A stretch of DNA of 23,054 nucleotides from NCBI GenBank assembly GCA_002453155.1, contig DKGG01000028.1, forward strand, positions 1-23,054, read 5' to 3'. A program made the translations under genes and the position numbers. Below are positions 1-7,302 of this stretch, in pieces (the stretch's first letter is position 1; the number at the start of each line of letters is the position of its first letter). The notes under the pieces are model-generated. The model was not told where the DNA came from, searched no databases, and worked only from the letters and a program-made list of their open reading frames with translations. The stretch is from Bdellovibrionaceae bacterium UBA6776. GTDB lineage: Bacteria > Bdellovibrionota > Bdellovibrionia > Bdellovibrionales > UBA1609.

Positions 1-36
1 ACCGCATATCGGAAAAGGAAGCAGGTACCTTTTGGC
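1..36. repeat. Left-edge copy of a dispersed palindromic repeat
   Basis: These 36 bases are the exact reverse complement of 22986-23021, and 4-36 recur in direct orientation at 23022-23054. Inside is a small hairpin: AAAAGG at 13-18 pairs with CCTTTT at 28-33 around a 9-base loop. A T-run ends the hairpin when read in either direction, so it could act as a weak bidirectional terminator. It would lie downstream of folE2, which ends at 99 on the minus strand. Occurrence at both ends of the window suggests a repeat family or an assembly break at a repeat. The identity is seen in the sequence; the terminator role is inferred. Confidence 0.8.
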
Positions 37-98
37 GAGCTGCGAACTGTGCAGACTATGAATTGCGAAGTGGGATTCGCAGAACTCGGAGCCGAAAA

Positions 99-983
99 TT
101 ACTTGCGGGATTCGGCGTAGACGTCGTGGGAGTGCAGACTTTCAAAATGCCGCACCCAAAATTTAAAATCTTTGAACTCTGAATTTTGAAAGGCCGCTTT
201 CAATCTTCGAGCAGCGTCTTCACAAAACATCAAGTTTTGCGCGTTCAACCGAGCAAACTCTTTTTCATCGATTCGCTTCACCGCCGTCTGGGTGGGCGTG
301 CCCAAAGCTCTTTCCATTTGATCCACAAGCTTTGAAAAATCTGGAAGCTCTTGATGGTCATTCAATAAAAAATGTCCCTGGGCTTGGCTGCGCTGAGAGT
401 GGGGCCATGCCGGCCAGGTGCTTTCATTGGTCAAGAAAGCTTCCACGTCTTTGCAATCGACCTTGCCCTCTTGAAAGCGCTTCATAAATTCTTCGGCGAT
501 GGCTTCGCGACTCAATGCTGCTGAGCAGGGGCAGGTGCTTGAATACTCCACACGCAAAGTGACAACCAATTGGTTGGTGTTTTTCTTTCGAGTGCCATGG
601 ATTTGCATCGGGTAAGATTTGTAACCCATCTTTTCAGAAAGCAAGGCCGGGCGTTGAAGCAAAGGTTGGGCTTTTACTGTTAACTTGGCGGCATCTGAAG
701 ATCCCTTTTGGGTGGCAACCATTTCGTCCAAAGTTTCAAAAATCTTCTTTTTGCTTAAAGTCTTACAGCTTAAACTTTGAACCAGCTCATAGATGCGCGA
801 CATGTGAATGCCTTTTTGGTCCCCTTTGCTCAAAGAAACCAATGCAGAAATTTGCGCAGGGATGGAATCCTTCGTAAAGCCTTGAATGGGACTTTTAATG
901 TTCTCCATACCCACCCACTTCAGGGGGCCTTTGATGGGATTGGTGGAGATTGAGAATTGAGCTACATCCGTCGGTTGCTTCAT
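99..983 (-). CDS. folE2: GTP cyclohydrolase FolE2 (type IB)
   Basis: Cytosolic enzyme that converts GTP to 7,8-dihydroneopterin triphosphate, the first step of folate synthesis. It is the FolE2 (GCYH-IB) type, unrelated in sequence to FolE. Visible family motifs are GIHMSR near residues 58-63, the Cys-containing STCPCS near 149-154 (metal and active site), PHSQRS near 194-199, and a C-terminal DAARRL helix. I chose the ATG at 983 (294 residues) because the family normally begins near this MKQPTD region and AAAGG lies about 10 bases upstream. The open frame extends to 1022 with 13 further residues that look non-conserved. It diverges from cdd across 58 bp, which must hold both promoters. A TTGCGT/TATAAA pair with short 15-base spacing is present on this strand but unproven. 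Confidence 0.93.
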   Translation of the reverse strand: MKQPTDVAQFSISTNPIKGPLKWVGMENIKSPIQGFTKDSIPAQISALVSLSKGDQKGIHMSRIYELVQSLSCKTLSKKKIFETLDEMVATQKGSSDAAKLTVKAQPLLQRPALLSEKMGYKSYPMQIHGTRKKNTNQLVVTLRVEYSSTCPCSAALSREAIAEEFMKRFQEGKVDCKDVEAFLTNESTWPAWPHSQRSQAQGHFLLNDHQELPDFSKLVDQMERALGTPTQTAVKRIDEKEFARLNAQNLMFCEDAARRLKAAFQNSEFKDFKFWVRHFESLHSHDVYAESRK

Positions 984-1041
984 GAGTCCATAACCTTTAT
1001 ATGAGATAGACCAAGCACGCAAAACCTTTCAGGGAGAAAAC

Positions 1042-1461
1042 ATGTCCGAGTGGCCGAAATCAGTTAAAGACGCATTCAAAAAGGCCAAAGTTGCTCGCGA
1101 GCATGCCCACGCGCCGTACTCTCGCTTTAAGGTGGGCGCAGCCGTAAAATTTCAAGGTTCTCGAAAGGTTTTCGCCGGTTGCAATGTGGAAAATTCCAGC
1201 TTCGGGGGCACCAATTGTGCCGAGCGCACAGCACTTTTTTCGGGAGTGGCAGAGCTGGGTGTAACTCCCGTAGACTTTATTGTTTTGGTGACCAGCCAAA
1301 ATCCCGTGGCCAGTCCCTGTGGAATCTGCCGCCAGGTACTTGCTGAGTTTGCCTCTGACGACACTCCTATATATTTGGCAGACCTTCGGGGCATTCGTGA
1401 GCGGGTGTTGCTGGGGGAGTTGTTGCCGCGGGCTTTTCGCAACTTCAAATCCGACCGCTAA
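1042..1461 (+). CDS. cdd: Cytidine deaminase
   Basis: Zinc enzyme of pyrimidine salvage that deaminates cytidine and deoxycytidine to uridine and deoxyuridine in the cytosol. At 139 residues it has the size of the homotetrameric class. Diagnostic motifs are APYSRFKVGAA (24-34, substrate side), GCNVEN (46-51), the NCAERTA motif with C59 and catalytic E61, and PCGICR with zinc ligands C93 and C96. All three zinc ligands are cysteines, as in the tetrameric enzymes. A purine-rich GGGAG lies 6-10 bases before the ATG. The C-terminal codons and stop overlap a degenerate inverted copy of the repeat family that fills the gap downstream. It appears to be a single-gene unit with no ordinary terminator right after it. 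Confidence 0.95.
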   Translation: MSEWPKSVKDAFKKAKVAREHAHAPYSRFKVGAAVKFQGSRKVFAGCNVENSSFGGTNCAERTALFSGVAELGVTPVDFIVLVTSQNPVASPCGICRQVLAEFASDDTPIYLADLRGIRERVLLGELLPRAFRNFKSDR

Positions 1462-1511
1462 TGTTCGCCCCCCAATTCATTTTTTCTATGTTGCTTCGTC
1501 GTTGAGGGGCA
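1449..1511 (-). repeat. Degenerate inverted copy of the 102-bp repeat
   Basis: Read on the minus strand, this stretch matches the core of the two direct copies at 1513-1717. It shares GCCC, then GAAAAAAT, GAATTGG, a short variable spot, CGAAC and TTAG in the same order and nearly the same spacing. It includes the last codons of cdd. Because it is inverted relative to the others, 1463-1486 can base-pair with 1540-1564 or, equally, with 1642-1666. The match is by eye and imperfect. Confidence 0.6.
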
Positions 1512-1980
1512 TTTTTGCCCATCTTCCTCCTCGCGCCGTGAAAAAATAGAATTGGAAGACGAACCTTAGAGTTGGTCCGCGCCAAAATAAAGATTTCCAG
1601 GCGCTTAGGATTTGTTTTGCCCATCTTCCTCCTTGCGCCGTGAAAAAATAGAATTGGAAGACGAACCTTTAAGTTGGGGCCTCGCCAAAATAAAGATTTC
1701 CAGGCGCTTAGGGTTTGAGGGGATTGAGGTACATAAGAGTTTCTTCCTCCTCTTATAAATTTCCTATAATTTCTACTTAATACTCCTAAAATTTCAGACG
1801 TGGATTCGGCCTCTTGGACTCACCTCGTCATAAAAAAATACAAGCAAATTTAATTGTTTAGAGGCAGTTCCAAACTGGAACCAAAAGTCTTTGCAAAGTT
1901 TTCACGGAGGGCATTTAATCTATGCCTACAAAGGCTCAATTACTGGACCTTTGTCTTAAGAACAAAACGGGGGGAAACGA
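1462..1980. other. Non-coding stretch between cdd and the subtilase
   Basis: These 519 bp hold no convincing gene. The left half contains the repeat cluster (1449-1717). An ATAAGAG/CTCTTAT hairpin follows at 1733-1756, and a perfect TATAAT hexamer at 1765-1770 has no good -35 partner. The last 120 bp form the protease leader. It contains GTTCCA-AAC-TGGAAC (1867-1881), the 10-bp palindrome CTTTGCAAAG (1889-1898) and an ACAAAGG/CCTTTGT hairpin with a 13-base loop (1928-1954). The hairpin ends 26 bp before the start codon. Any of these could be an operator or a leader structure; none is recognised. Confidence 0.7.
1513..1717 (+). repeat. Two tandem direct copies of a ~102-bp structured repeat
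   Basis: Copy 1 is 1513-1614 and copy 2 is 1615-1717, nearly identical over their whole length. Each copy carries TCTTCC and GGAAGA arms flanking the A6 tract. Each also has a GC-rich arm pair around AAAATAAAGATTTCC: GCGCC at 1579-1583 with GGCGC at 1600-1604 in copy 1, and CGCC/GGCG in copy 2. Most differences fall outside the arms. In copy 2 the left GC arm has lost one base pair. No open frame spans the copies, so a structured DNA or RNA element is more likely than coding sequence. Confidence 0.85.
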
Positions 1981-3621
1981 ATGCTAACAAGGATGATTCT
2001 TTCACTAAGTGCAGTTTTGGTCTGGAGCGCGACCGCGTCAGCAGCCACAAAACGCTATATCGTCACTTTTAAAAATCCAGGGACTTTTCATGAAGTTGCC
2101 AGTTCCTTTAAAGGTGGATTAAACCTTTTCAGCCAAAACGAAGCCATGGCCGTTTCCCGCGCTGTTCAAAATGTTGAAGTTTTGGATCGAGTGGAAATGC
2201 TTGTCGTAGAAGCAGATTCACAAGGCCTTGCTCAATTGGAAAACCTTTCTGAAATTGCAAACATTGAAGAAGAGCAGTTTTTCCCAGCTCCATCTCCCAT
2301 CGGAACTTTTTCACATGTTCCCACTTCTCTAAAAGCTTTCCCTACAAATGTAGAAAGACCTTGGGGGATCGACGCTGTGAAAGCTCCTGGAGCTTGGCAG
2401 ATCACTAAAGGTGAAGGCATGACTGTCGTTGTGATCGACACTGGAATTGATGAAGATCATCCGGCCATTGCCAGCCGCTTCTTGGAAGGTCGTAACTTTC
2501 TAGATACCAACAACCCCAATGATTACTCAGATACCGTGGGTCACGGGACTCACGTTGCTGGAACCATCTTGGCGGATGGATTGAACCACGGTCTTGTGGG
2601 CGTGGCTCCTGAAGCAAAATTGAAGTCTGCAAAAGTTTGCGGAAACTTGGGTTGCAGTACGGTTGCGATTGCATCTGCTGTGAACTGGGCGATGGAGCAA
2701 CAAGCTCAAGTTGTGAACATGTCTCTTGGTGGACCTTTCATGACTTTCGCTGAGAAAAAAGCTTACGATGCGGCTGAAGCAGCGGGAACAATGATTGTTG
2801 CGGCTTCTGGGAACAACGGGAACAACAAAGTTTCTTTCCCAGCAGCTTACACAACCACTTTTGCAGTGGGTGCAGTAAATCCAGATTTGACCAAAGCTCA
2901 ATTCTCTCAATGGGGACCTGAGTTGGATGTGGTTGCTCCTGGTGTTGATGTTGTTTCTTCAGTGCCTGTGGGTTCTGGAAGAACTTCTCAAGTGATGGTG
3001 GATTTCGGAAAAGGTTCAGAAGTTCTAAAAAGCACTTCTTTCCAAGGTTCTGCCGTCAGCACAGTTGAAGATATGCCAATGGCCTACGTGGGTCTTGGTA
3101 AGCCTGAAGATTTCCAAGGTGTTGATCTTCGCGGAAAAACGGCTTTGATCCTTCGTGGAGAAATTCGCTTCTCAGACAAAGTTCAAAACGCGATTCGTGC
3201 CGGTGCCGAAGCTGTAATGATCTTCAACAACGAGCCAGGTTTGATCCAAGGTGCGTTGACTGATGATGGTTCTGAATTGGCGATCCCTGTTGTGATGGTT
3301 GAGCAAGTTCCTGGTCAAAGAATGAAAGATCTTCTGGCAAAAGGAAGCGAAGTTACCACTTCGATGGGTGTGGTTCCTGCGGACTATGCCGCGTTCCAAG
3401 GAACTTCCATGGCATCGCCTCATGTTGCCGGTGTAGCGACTCTTGTGCGAGCAGCAAACCCCAGCTTAACTCCTGCGCAGGTTCGCGCCTTGATCAAAGA
3501 AACTGCCACTCCTTTGACTCCTAACAACGAGAATCAAATGGGTTCTGGAATGGTGAACGCTGAGCTTGCAGTTCAGAAAGCTCGTGAGTCTATGCAATTG
3601 GACCGAGTGGTTGGTTTCTAA
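1981..3621 (+). CDS. Secreted subtilisin-like serine protease (S8) with PA domain
   Basis: Predicted exported endopeptidase of 546 residues. A Sec signal peptide (1-21, cleavage after ASA) is followed by an I9-type propeptide (about 24-102) that would chaperone and inhibit the enzyme until cleaved. The S8 catalytic domain starts near 128. The triad is D153 (VIDTG), H188 (GHGTHVAG) and S476 (GTSMASP), with N278 in SGNNG as the likely oxyanion-hole residue. A protease-associated insert lies between about 340 and 465, before the Ser motif, as in lactocepin- and plant-type subtilases; it may shape substrate choice. No C-terminal sorting or secretion domain follows. The ribosome binding site is a strong GGGGGAAA just before the ATG. 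The gene stands alone between a structured leader and a strong terminator, suggesting independent control. A degradative or nutrient role is inferred. Confidence 0.93.
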   Translation: MLTRMILSLSAVLVWSATASAATKRYIVTFKNPGTFHEVASSFKGGLNLFSQNEAMAVSRAVQNVEVLDRVEMLVVEADSQGLAQLENLSEIANIEEEQFFPAPSPIGTFSHVPTSLKAFPTNVERPWGIDAVKAPGAWQITKGEGMTVVVIDTGIDEDHPAIASRFLEGRNFLDTNNPNDYSDTVGHGTHVAGTILADGLNHGLVGVAPEAKLKSAKVCGNLGCSTVAIASAVNWAMEQQAQVVNMSLGGPFMTFAEKKAYDAAEAAGTMIVAASGNNGNNKVSFPAAYTTTFAVGAVNPDLTKAQFSQWGPELDVVAPGVDVVSSVPVGSGRTSQVMVDFGKGSEVLKSTSFQGSAVSTVEDMPMAYVGLGKPEDFQGVDLRGKTALILRGEIRFSDKVQNAIRAGAEAVMIFNNEPGLIQGALTDDGSELAIPVVMVEQVPGQRMKDLLAKGSEVTTSMGVVPADYAAFQGTSMASPHVAGVATLVRAANPSLTPAQVRALIKETATPLTPNNENQMGSGMVNAELAVQKARESMQLDRVVGF

Positions 3622-3646
3622 TCCACCACGTTTTTAAAAATCTTTG

Positions 3647-3676
3647 AAAAAGGGAGGAGTGATCCTCCCTTTTTTT
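3647..3676 (+). terminator. Intrinsic terminator of the subtilase
   Basis: AGGGAGGA (3651-3658) pairs perfectly with TCCTCCCT (3663-3670) around a GTGA loop, with A residues upstream and a T-run downstream. This is a textbook rho-independent terminator 25-50 bp after the stop codon. Confidence 0.93.
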
Positions 3677-3722
3677 GTGTTTTGAACTTTTCCGGAAAAT
3701 CAGGACCTGGTAGTTTTTGAGT

Positions 3723-4469
3723 ATGTCTGATCAGCCTGATTCCACCACCGCACCTGTCCTTCAAGCCATCACTTACAATTTGCACAAAGGTCGAAATTTT
3801 ATCACGCGAAGGTCTGTTCTTAAGGAAGTGCGAAAAGTCTTGGTGGATTTGGAAGTGGATATTCTTTTTTTGCAAGAGGCCATGGGCTTGGATGAAGGCA
3901 TGAGTCACTTGGATCAGTTGGCAGACTCTTTGGGGTTTCACAGTGTCTATGGTCAAAACAACACTCACGGAAATGGCGGCCATTATGGCAATGCGATTTT
4001 AAGTCGCTATCCTGTGGAGTTTGTAGAGAATCGAAACATTTCCACCAATCGCTTTGAAAGACGGGGCTCTCTTCATGCCAAGGTGGACTGCGAGGGGACT
4101 GAGCTTCTTCTTTACTGTTTGCATCTGGATCTTTTGGAGGCGGGTCGGGCCATGCAAATTCAAAACGTGGTTCGCCAGATTCGTCATCAGTCGGACGAAG
4201 GTTCCGCCATTTTAGTGGCGGGCGACTTCAATGATTGGCGGGAACGTGTTTGCCAAACTTTCGAGCGCGAGTTGAAGCTAAAAAATGCCTTTCATGAAGA
4301 AGGTTTTGAAGACCGCGATCCGCGCAGTTTCCCCAGCTTTTTTCCCTCCGTCAGCTTGGACCGGTTTTACTTTCGCAATTTAAAATTGAAAGAGGTGCGC
4401 GTGCTTAAGGGCTCCCCCTGGAACCGCTTTTCCGATCATTGTCCTGTCTTTGCGGACTTCTCTCTTTAA
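3723..4469 (+). CDS. Endonuclease/exonuclease/phosphatase (EEP) family protein
   Basis: Metal-dependent phosphodiesterase of the EEP superfamily, which includes DNases, sphingomyelinase-like enzymes and the YbhP/ElsH group. Family motifs occur in order: N19 in TYNLHKG, E52 in FLQEA, HLDLL, GDFNDW, and the C-terminal SDHCPV with the catalytic His. No signal peptide or membrane segment is seen, so it is probably cytosolic and its substrate cannot be told from sequence. I chose the ATG at 3723 (248 residues); a TTG two codons earlier is possible, and neither has a strong ribosome binding site. It follows the subtilase terminator, so it should have its own promoter within about 45 bp. Its stop overlaps that of the convergent MerC-like gene by 4 bp. 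Confidence 0.82.
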   Translation: MSDQPDSTTAPVLQAITYNLHKGRNFITRRSVLKEVRKVLVDLEVDILFLQEAMGLDEGMSHLDQLADSLGFHSVYGQNNTHGNGGHYGNAILSRYPVEFVENRNISTNRFERRGSLHAKVDCEGTELLLYCLHLDLLEAGRAMQIQNVVRQIRHQSDEGSAILVAGDFNDWRERVCQTFERELKLKNAFHEEGFEDRDPRSFPSFFPSVSLDRFYFRNLKLKEVRVLKGSPWNRFSDHCPVFADFSL

Positions 4470-4891
4470 GAGTGGCAGTGGTGGGCGGTTCGTAAATTGA
4501 TAAAATGAGCCCAACTGAGAATGGCCCCACCAGAAATGGTGAGGACGGGTTCAAGAATACTCTCGTGGGTCATTAAGCCCATTCCCACTAAAAAAAGTCC
4601 GGTGAGACCTAAAATCAAGCTGCGTTTTTTTTTATGAAGTCGGTAGCCTTGAGTTAAAGAAACCAGAGCCAAGGGAAAGACCAAAAAGGCAAAGCCCCAA
4701 TGAATCAAATTGGAGCTAATAAACTCCAAAGTGTGAGAGCCTTCGGCCCATTCAAAAATTCCAGGAAGTATCAGAAAAAAGAGAGCGGAAATCAGACAGT
4801 GAATCCCGCAGGCCACAGAAGCAGTAATGCCCAGCCGATCCAGCCAGGCCCACTTCGTGGAACTTGTGGGGGACGATACCTTGGGTCCCAC
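4466..4891 (-). CDS. MerC-domain membrane protein
   Basis: Small inner-membrane protein of 141 residues with four predicted hydrophobic spans and a CGIHC motif (C28, C32) in the first span, as in the MerC family. MerC proper imports Hg(II) in mercury-resistance operons. Chromosomal MerC-domain proteins outside mer operons have no settled function, and there is no merA, merR or merT here. A short His/Cys-containing tail (HHCHS) ends the protein. It lies 11 bp downstream of rpmG on the same strand and may be read through from the rpmG promoter. The family call is good; a role in mercury transport is not supported by context. Confidence 0.75.
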   Translation of the reverse strand: MGPKVSSPTSSTKWAWLDRLGITASVACGIHCLISALFFLILPGIFEWAEGSHTLEFISSNLIHWGFAFLVFPLALVSLTQGYRLHKKKRSLILGLTGLFLVGMGLMTHESILEPVLTISGGAILSWAHFINLRTAHHCHS

Positions 4892-4902
4892 CGAAAAACC
4901 TC

Positions 4903-5085
4903 TTACTTGATTTCTTTATGAACAGTGTGACGCTTTAGATTTGGATTGTATTTCTTTTTTTCCAAGCGCTCAGGATGGTTCTGAAAGTTCTTTTTTGTGG
5001 TGTAACGAGAAGGAGGAACTCCAAGCTTACGGGCTTCGGTGCACTCCAATGTGATGATACGAACTTTACCTTTTTTCTTAGCCAT
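4903..5085 (-). CDS. rpmG: 50S ribosomal protein L33
   Basis: Sixty-residue basic protein with the L33 signature: a lysine-rich N-terminus (MAKKKGKVRI), TLECTEAR, the YTTKKN loop, and a PERLEKKKYNPNLKRH tail ending in KEIK. Only one cysteine is present. The two CxxC pairs of zinc-binding L33 are missing, so this is the zinc-independent form. AGAGGAG lies just upstream of the ATG, and a good sigma70-type promoter sits 24-52 bp upstream. Unlike many genomes, secE and nusG are not adjacent; the next gene encodes a MerC-like protein. Confidence 0.95.
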   Translation of the reverse strand: MAKKKGKVRIITLECTEARKLGVPPSRYTTKKNFQNHPERLEKKKYNPNLKRHTVHKEIK

Positions 5086-5108
5086 AGCCAGCTCCTCTGA
5101 AGGGGATA

Positions 5109-5137
5109 TTTATAAGGGATTTGATCCAAGGCGCCAA
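5109..5137 (-). promoter_or_regulatory. Sigma70-like promoter of rpmG
   Basis: On the minus strand, TTGGCG (5137-5132) and TATAAA (5114-5109) are separated by exactly 17 bases, with AGAGGAG and the rpmG ATG following about 25 bp later. The -35 matches 4 of 6 and the -10 matches 5 of 6 of the consensus. No transcription data are available. Confidence 0.65.
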
Positions 5138-5144
5138 GGGAAAA

Positions 5145-5170
5145 CTCGAAAAAATTTGAACTTTTTCGAG
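5145..5170 (-). terminator. Terminator of the pdxJ-gloB-tlpA operon
   Basis: CTCGAAAAA (5145-5153) and TTTTTCGAG (5162-5170) form a 9-bp stem with an 8-base loop. On the minus strand it is followed by TTTT. It lies 3 bp beyond the thioredoxin stop codon and immediately before the rpmG -35 element, so it separates the two transcription units. Confidence 0.75.
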
Positions 5171-5172
5171 CT

Positions 5173-5730
5173 CTAAGTGCCTCTCAGGGCCTCCAAGTGG
5201 CCCTTGAGGGTCGTTTCAAACTGCTCTTTTGTGGTTTCGCCCACCCAAGATTCTAAAATTTCACCTTTTGGACCCAAAATCATGTTGGAGGGGAGGGCGC
5301 CATTCCAGCGGGGAAATATCTTTTCCACTTCGTCATAACCGCGATCGCCCTTTAAGTATGTGGGAAAGGGGACGCCCTTTTCCTTGAGAACAGATTCCAC
5401 TTGAGGGAACAGTTTTTGGTTGTCCATGGAAATCATTACGATGCGAAGCTCATCTCCCAGGTCCTTTTGCAAGTCTACGAGAGCGGGCATTTCTTTGAGG
5501 CAGGGCACGCACCAGCTGGCCCACAGATTTACTAGGGTCAATTTTTGAGAACCTTGGGCGATTTCTTCCTTCAATTTTTCCGCATCTAAGGGCTTGAGAA
5601 TCTCGCTGGAGGGGGACTCTGTAGCGGTTTGTGAGGGCTTCTGGATTCCAAGAAACTCTGGAGATAATTTATACGCCAGCAGAACGCCCACAAGAATTAA
5701 AATAAAAACGCCCACAATTCGATGCAACAT
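5173..5730 (-). CDS. TlpA/ResA-type membrane-tethered thioredoxin
   Basis: Predicted periplasmic thiol-disulfide oxidoreductase anchored by an N-terminal transmembrane helix (about 4-20). A linker of some 25 residues leads into a thioredoxin-fold domain. The active site is WCVPC with C74 and C77, preceded by the usual VNLWAS strand. The cis-Pro loop appears as GALPSNMIL and is followed by a GPKGEIL hairpin. Relatives reduce apocytochrome c or maintain periplasmic thiols. No cytochrome maturation gene is nearby, so the partner is unknown. I used the ATG at 5730 (185 residues); a GTG at 5754 would add eight residues, and neither has a convincing ribosome binding site. It is the last gene after pdxJ and gloB. 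Confidence 0.85.
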   Translation of the reverse strand: MLHRIVGVFILILVGVLLAYKLSPEFLGIQKPSQTATESPSSEILKPLDAEKLKEEIAQGSQKLTLVNLWASWCVPCLKEMPALVDLQKDLGDELRIVMISMDNQKLFPQVESVLKEKGVPFPTYLKGDRGYDEVEKIFPRWNGALPSNMILGPKGEILESWVGETTKEQFETTLKGHLEALRGT

Positions 5731-5778
5731 GGGCGACACCGTCTCACATTCCACCCAGAAATCAAGTTGAAAGCGTCC

Positions 5779-6498
5779 TTACCAAAGGTCTCTGAGTTTG
5801 CGAATTTCTACGAAATCTTGAAAAGAGCAACGGAGAAAGGGGTTGTTCCTTAACTCGAAATCAAGAGTGGAAGGCGAGGTGAACTCTTGATCTCTTTTCA
5901 ACCACAGAATGTGTGCCTGAATCTGCTCAAGAGAATCTTCGGGCGGAACTTGTTCCGCAATGGTCTTTAAAAACTCAAAGTTGGTTTGGGTGTATTCATG
6001 GGCAAAATAGATTTTCGTATCTCTTGGAAGTTTTTTAAGTCGATTTAAACTTTCAAAATGATCTTCAGCGGTGCCCTCCAAAAGCCGTCCACAGCCCAAG
6101 GAAAAGAGCAAGTCTCCCACAAATATCACCCTGGATTTTTCGCAGTGGTAGCCAATCTGTCCCTTTGCGTGGCCTTTAAAATCTATAATTTTGAAAGAGT
6201 TGCTGTGAAATGAAATTTCTGAGCCTGCCTTCAGGCCGTGGTCCACAAAGGAGAGTCTTTTCGAATCAAAAACCGAGCTATAGACAGGGATGTCATAGTG
6301 GCTTTTTAGTTGTTCGACGCCGTTGATGTGGTCCCAGTGGTGATGGGTCAGCCAGATCGCCTCCGGCTTCAAATTGTGCTCTTTGAGAAAGCTTTGAAGG
6401 ACGTCTGCGTCTCCAGGATCAAAGATCAAGGCTTTGCCGTCCTCTTCCAGGAGGTAAAAAATATTGGTTTCAAGAGCGGGAAGACGGTGAATTTTCAA
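5779..6498 (-). CDS. gloB: Hydroxyacylglutathione hydrolase (glyoxalase II)
   Basis: Metallo-beta-lactamase-fold thioesterase of 239 residues that would hydrolyse S-D-lactoylglutathione to D-lactate and glutathione, detoxifying methylglyoxal. Metal ligands are visible in THHHWDH (51-57), GHAKGQ (near 112), VGDLLF and FAHEY. The C-terminal NNPFLRC matches the glyoxalase II substrate-binding tail, which favours this over a generic beta-lactamase-fold hydrolase. Its ATG overlaps the end of pdxJ by 4 bp, indicating translational coupling. The thioredoxin gene follows about 50 bp later. Confidence 0.88.
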   Translation of the reverse strand: MKIHRLPALETNIFYLLEEDGKALIFDPGDADVLQSFLKEHNLKPEAIWLTHHHWDHINGVEQLKSHYDIPVYSSVFDSKRLSFVDHGLKAGSEISFHSNSFKIIDFKGHAKGQIGYHCEKSRVIFVGDLLFSLGCGRLLEGTAEDHFESLNRLKKLPRDTKIYFAHEYTQTNFEFLKTIAEQVPPEDSLEQIQAHILWLKRDQEFTSPSTLDFELRNNPFLRCSFQDFVEIRKLRDLW

Positions 6499-7280
6499 GA
6501 GGACTTCTCATTTGGATTTGCAAGGTCGCAGGAGCTTAAAATTTTGAGATAGTTTTTGATGGTGGTCTCAAAACCTTCCCACAAGGCCTCTTCAATCAAA
6601 GCATGTCCGATGGACACCTCTTTGATTTGGGGAATGGCTTGAATCAAAAGGCTCAAGTTTTTCTGGTTCAAGTCATGGCCCGCATTGAGTTCGATTCCAA
6701 CTTCGGTCAGTTGATGGGCGACCTTTCTGTAGGTTTCCAAGCAGGTTTGCTGTTTCTCGGTGCCAAAATTTTCGGCAAAAGCTTCGGTGTAAAACTCGAT
6801 CCGCTCCGGTGAAATTTTTCGAAGGGCTTCCAGTTGAGAGGGCGTGAATTCAAAAGGGTCTAAAAACAAAGACACGCGAATGCCCTGTTCTTGGAGTCTC
6901 ACTGTCACCTCTTTCAAAAAGCTTTCATGCTTTTGAAAATCCCAGCCTGCATCGGAGGTCAAAGCTTCCGGAGGGTCGGGAACCAGGGTGCATTGATCGG
7001 GTTTCAGCGAAAGAACCTTTTCTAGAAAGTCCTCACTGGGGTAGCCCTCCACATTGAATTCCACTTCAGGTCTTTTGGTTTTCCAGTTTTGAACCAGGCC
7101 TTGCAGAACAGGAAGGTCAGAATACTTGGCGTGCCGTTGATCGGGTCGGGGGTGAAGGGTGAGTCCCATGGCGCCCCACGCGAGAATTTTCTCGCCAAAA
7201 ATTTCAGGTGCGGGATGGTTTTTGCCCCGCGAATTGCGCAGCAGGGCAACTTTGTTCAAATTCACACTCAAATGGGTCAT
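6495..7280 (-). CDS. pdxJ: Pyridoxine 5'-phosphate synthase
   Basis: Condenses 1-deoxy-D-xylulose 5-phosphate with 3-amino-2-oxopropyl phosphate to make pyridoxine 5'-phosphate, the ring-closing step of the DXP-dependent vitamin B6 route. Family signatures are SVNLNKVALLRN at the N-terminus, LHPRPDQRH (42-50), EFNVEGYPS with E78, ELNAGHDL, and GHALIEEAL near the end. The open frame runs to 7379, but the family begins at the NLNKVA strand, so the ATG at 7280 (261 residues) is taken. No clear ribosome binding site precedes it. First gene of a three-gene operon; its start lies only 22 bp from the divergent sixA-like start. Confidence 0.93.
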   Translation of the reverse strand: MTHLSVNLNKVALLRNSRGKNHPAPEIFGEKILAWGAMGLTLHPRPDQRHAKYSDLPVLQGLVQNWKTKRPEVEFNVEGYPSEDFLEKVLSLKPDQCTLVPDPPEALTSDAGWDFQKHESFLKEVTVRLQEQGIRVSLFLDPFEFTPSQLEALRKISPERIEFYTEAFAENFGTEKQQTCLETYRKVAHQLTEVGIELNAGHDLNQKNLSLLIQAIPQIKEVSIGHALIEEALWEGFETTIKNYLKILSSCDLANPNEKSS

Positions 7281-7302
7281 GGGGTTGGTGTAGCATAGAG
7301 CC

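Noticed and set aside
1152..1448. Open frame antisense to cdd
   Set aside because: It lies wholly inside a strongly identified gene and its translation has no family features.
1513..1717. CRISPR array
   Set aside because: The unit is about 102 bp and near-identical throughout, with no short-repeat/variable-spacer alternation and no cas genes.
1854..2072. 72-codon frame in the subtilase leader
   Set aside because: It overlaps the subtilase signal peptide in another frame and has no ribosome binding site.
2527..2910. 127-codon frame antisense to the subtilase
   Set aside because: Cys- and Arg-rich shadow of the protease coding strand, with no independent signal.
3618..3983. 121-codon frame antisense to the EEP gene
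   Set aside because: It runs across the subtilase terminator and the EEP start, and reads as a shadow translation.
4466..4891. A mercury-resistance locus
   Set aside because: Only a MerC-like protein is present, without merA, merR, merT or merP, and it sits beside rpmG.
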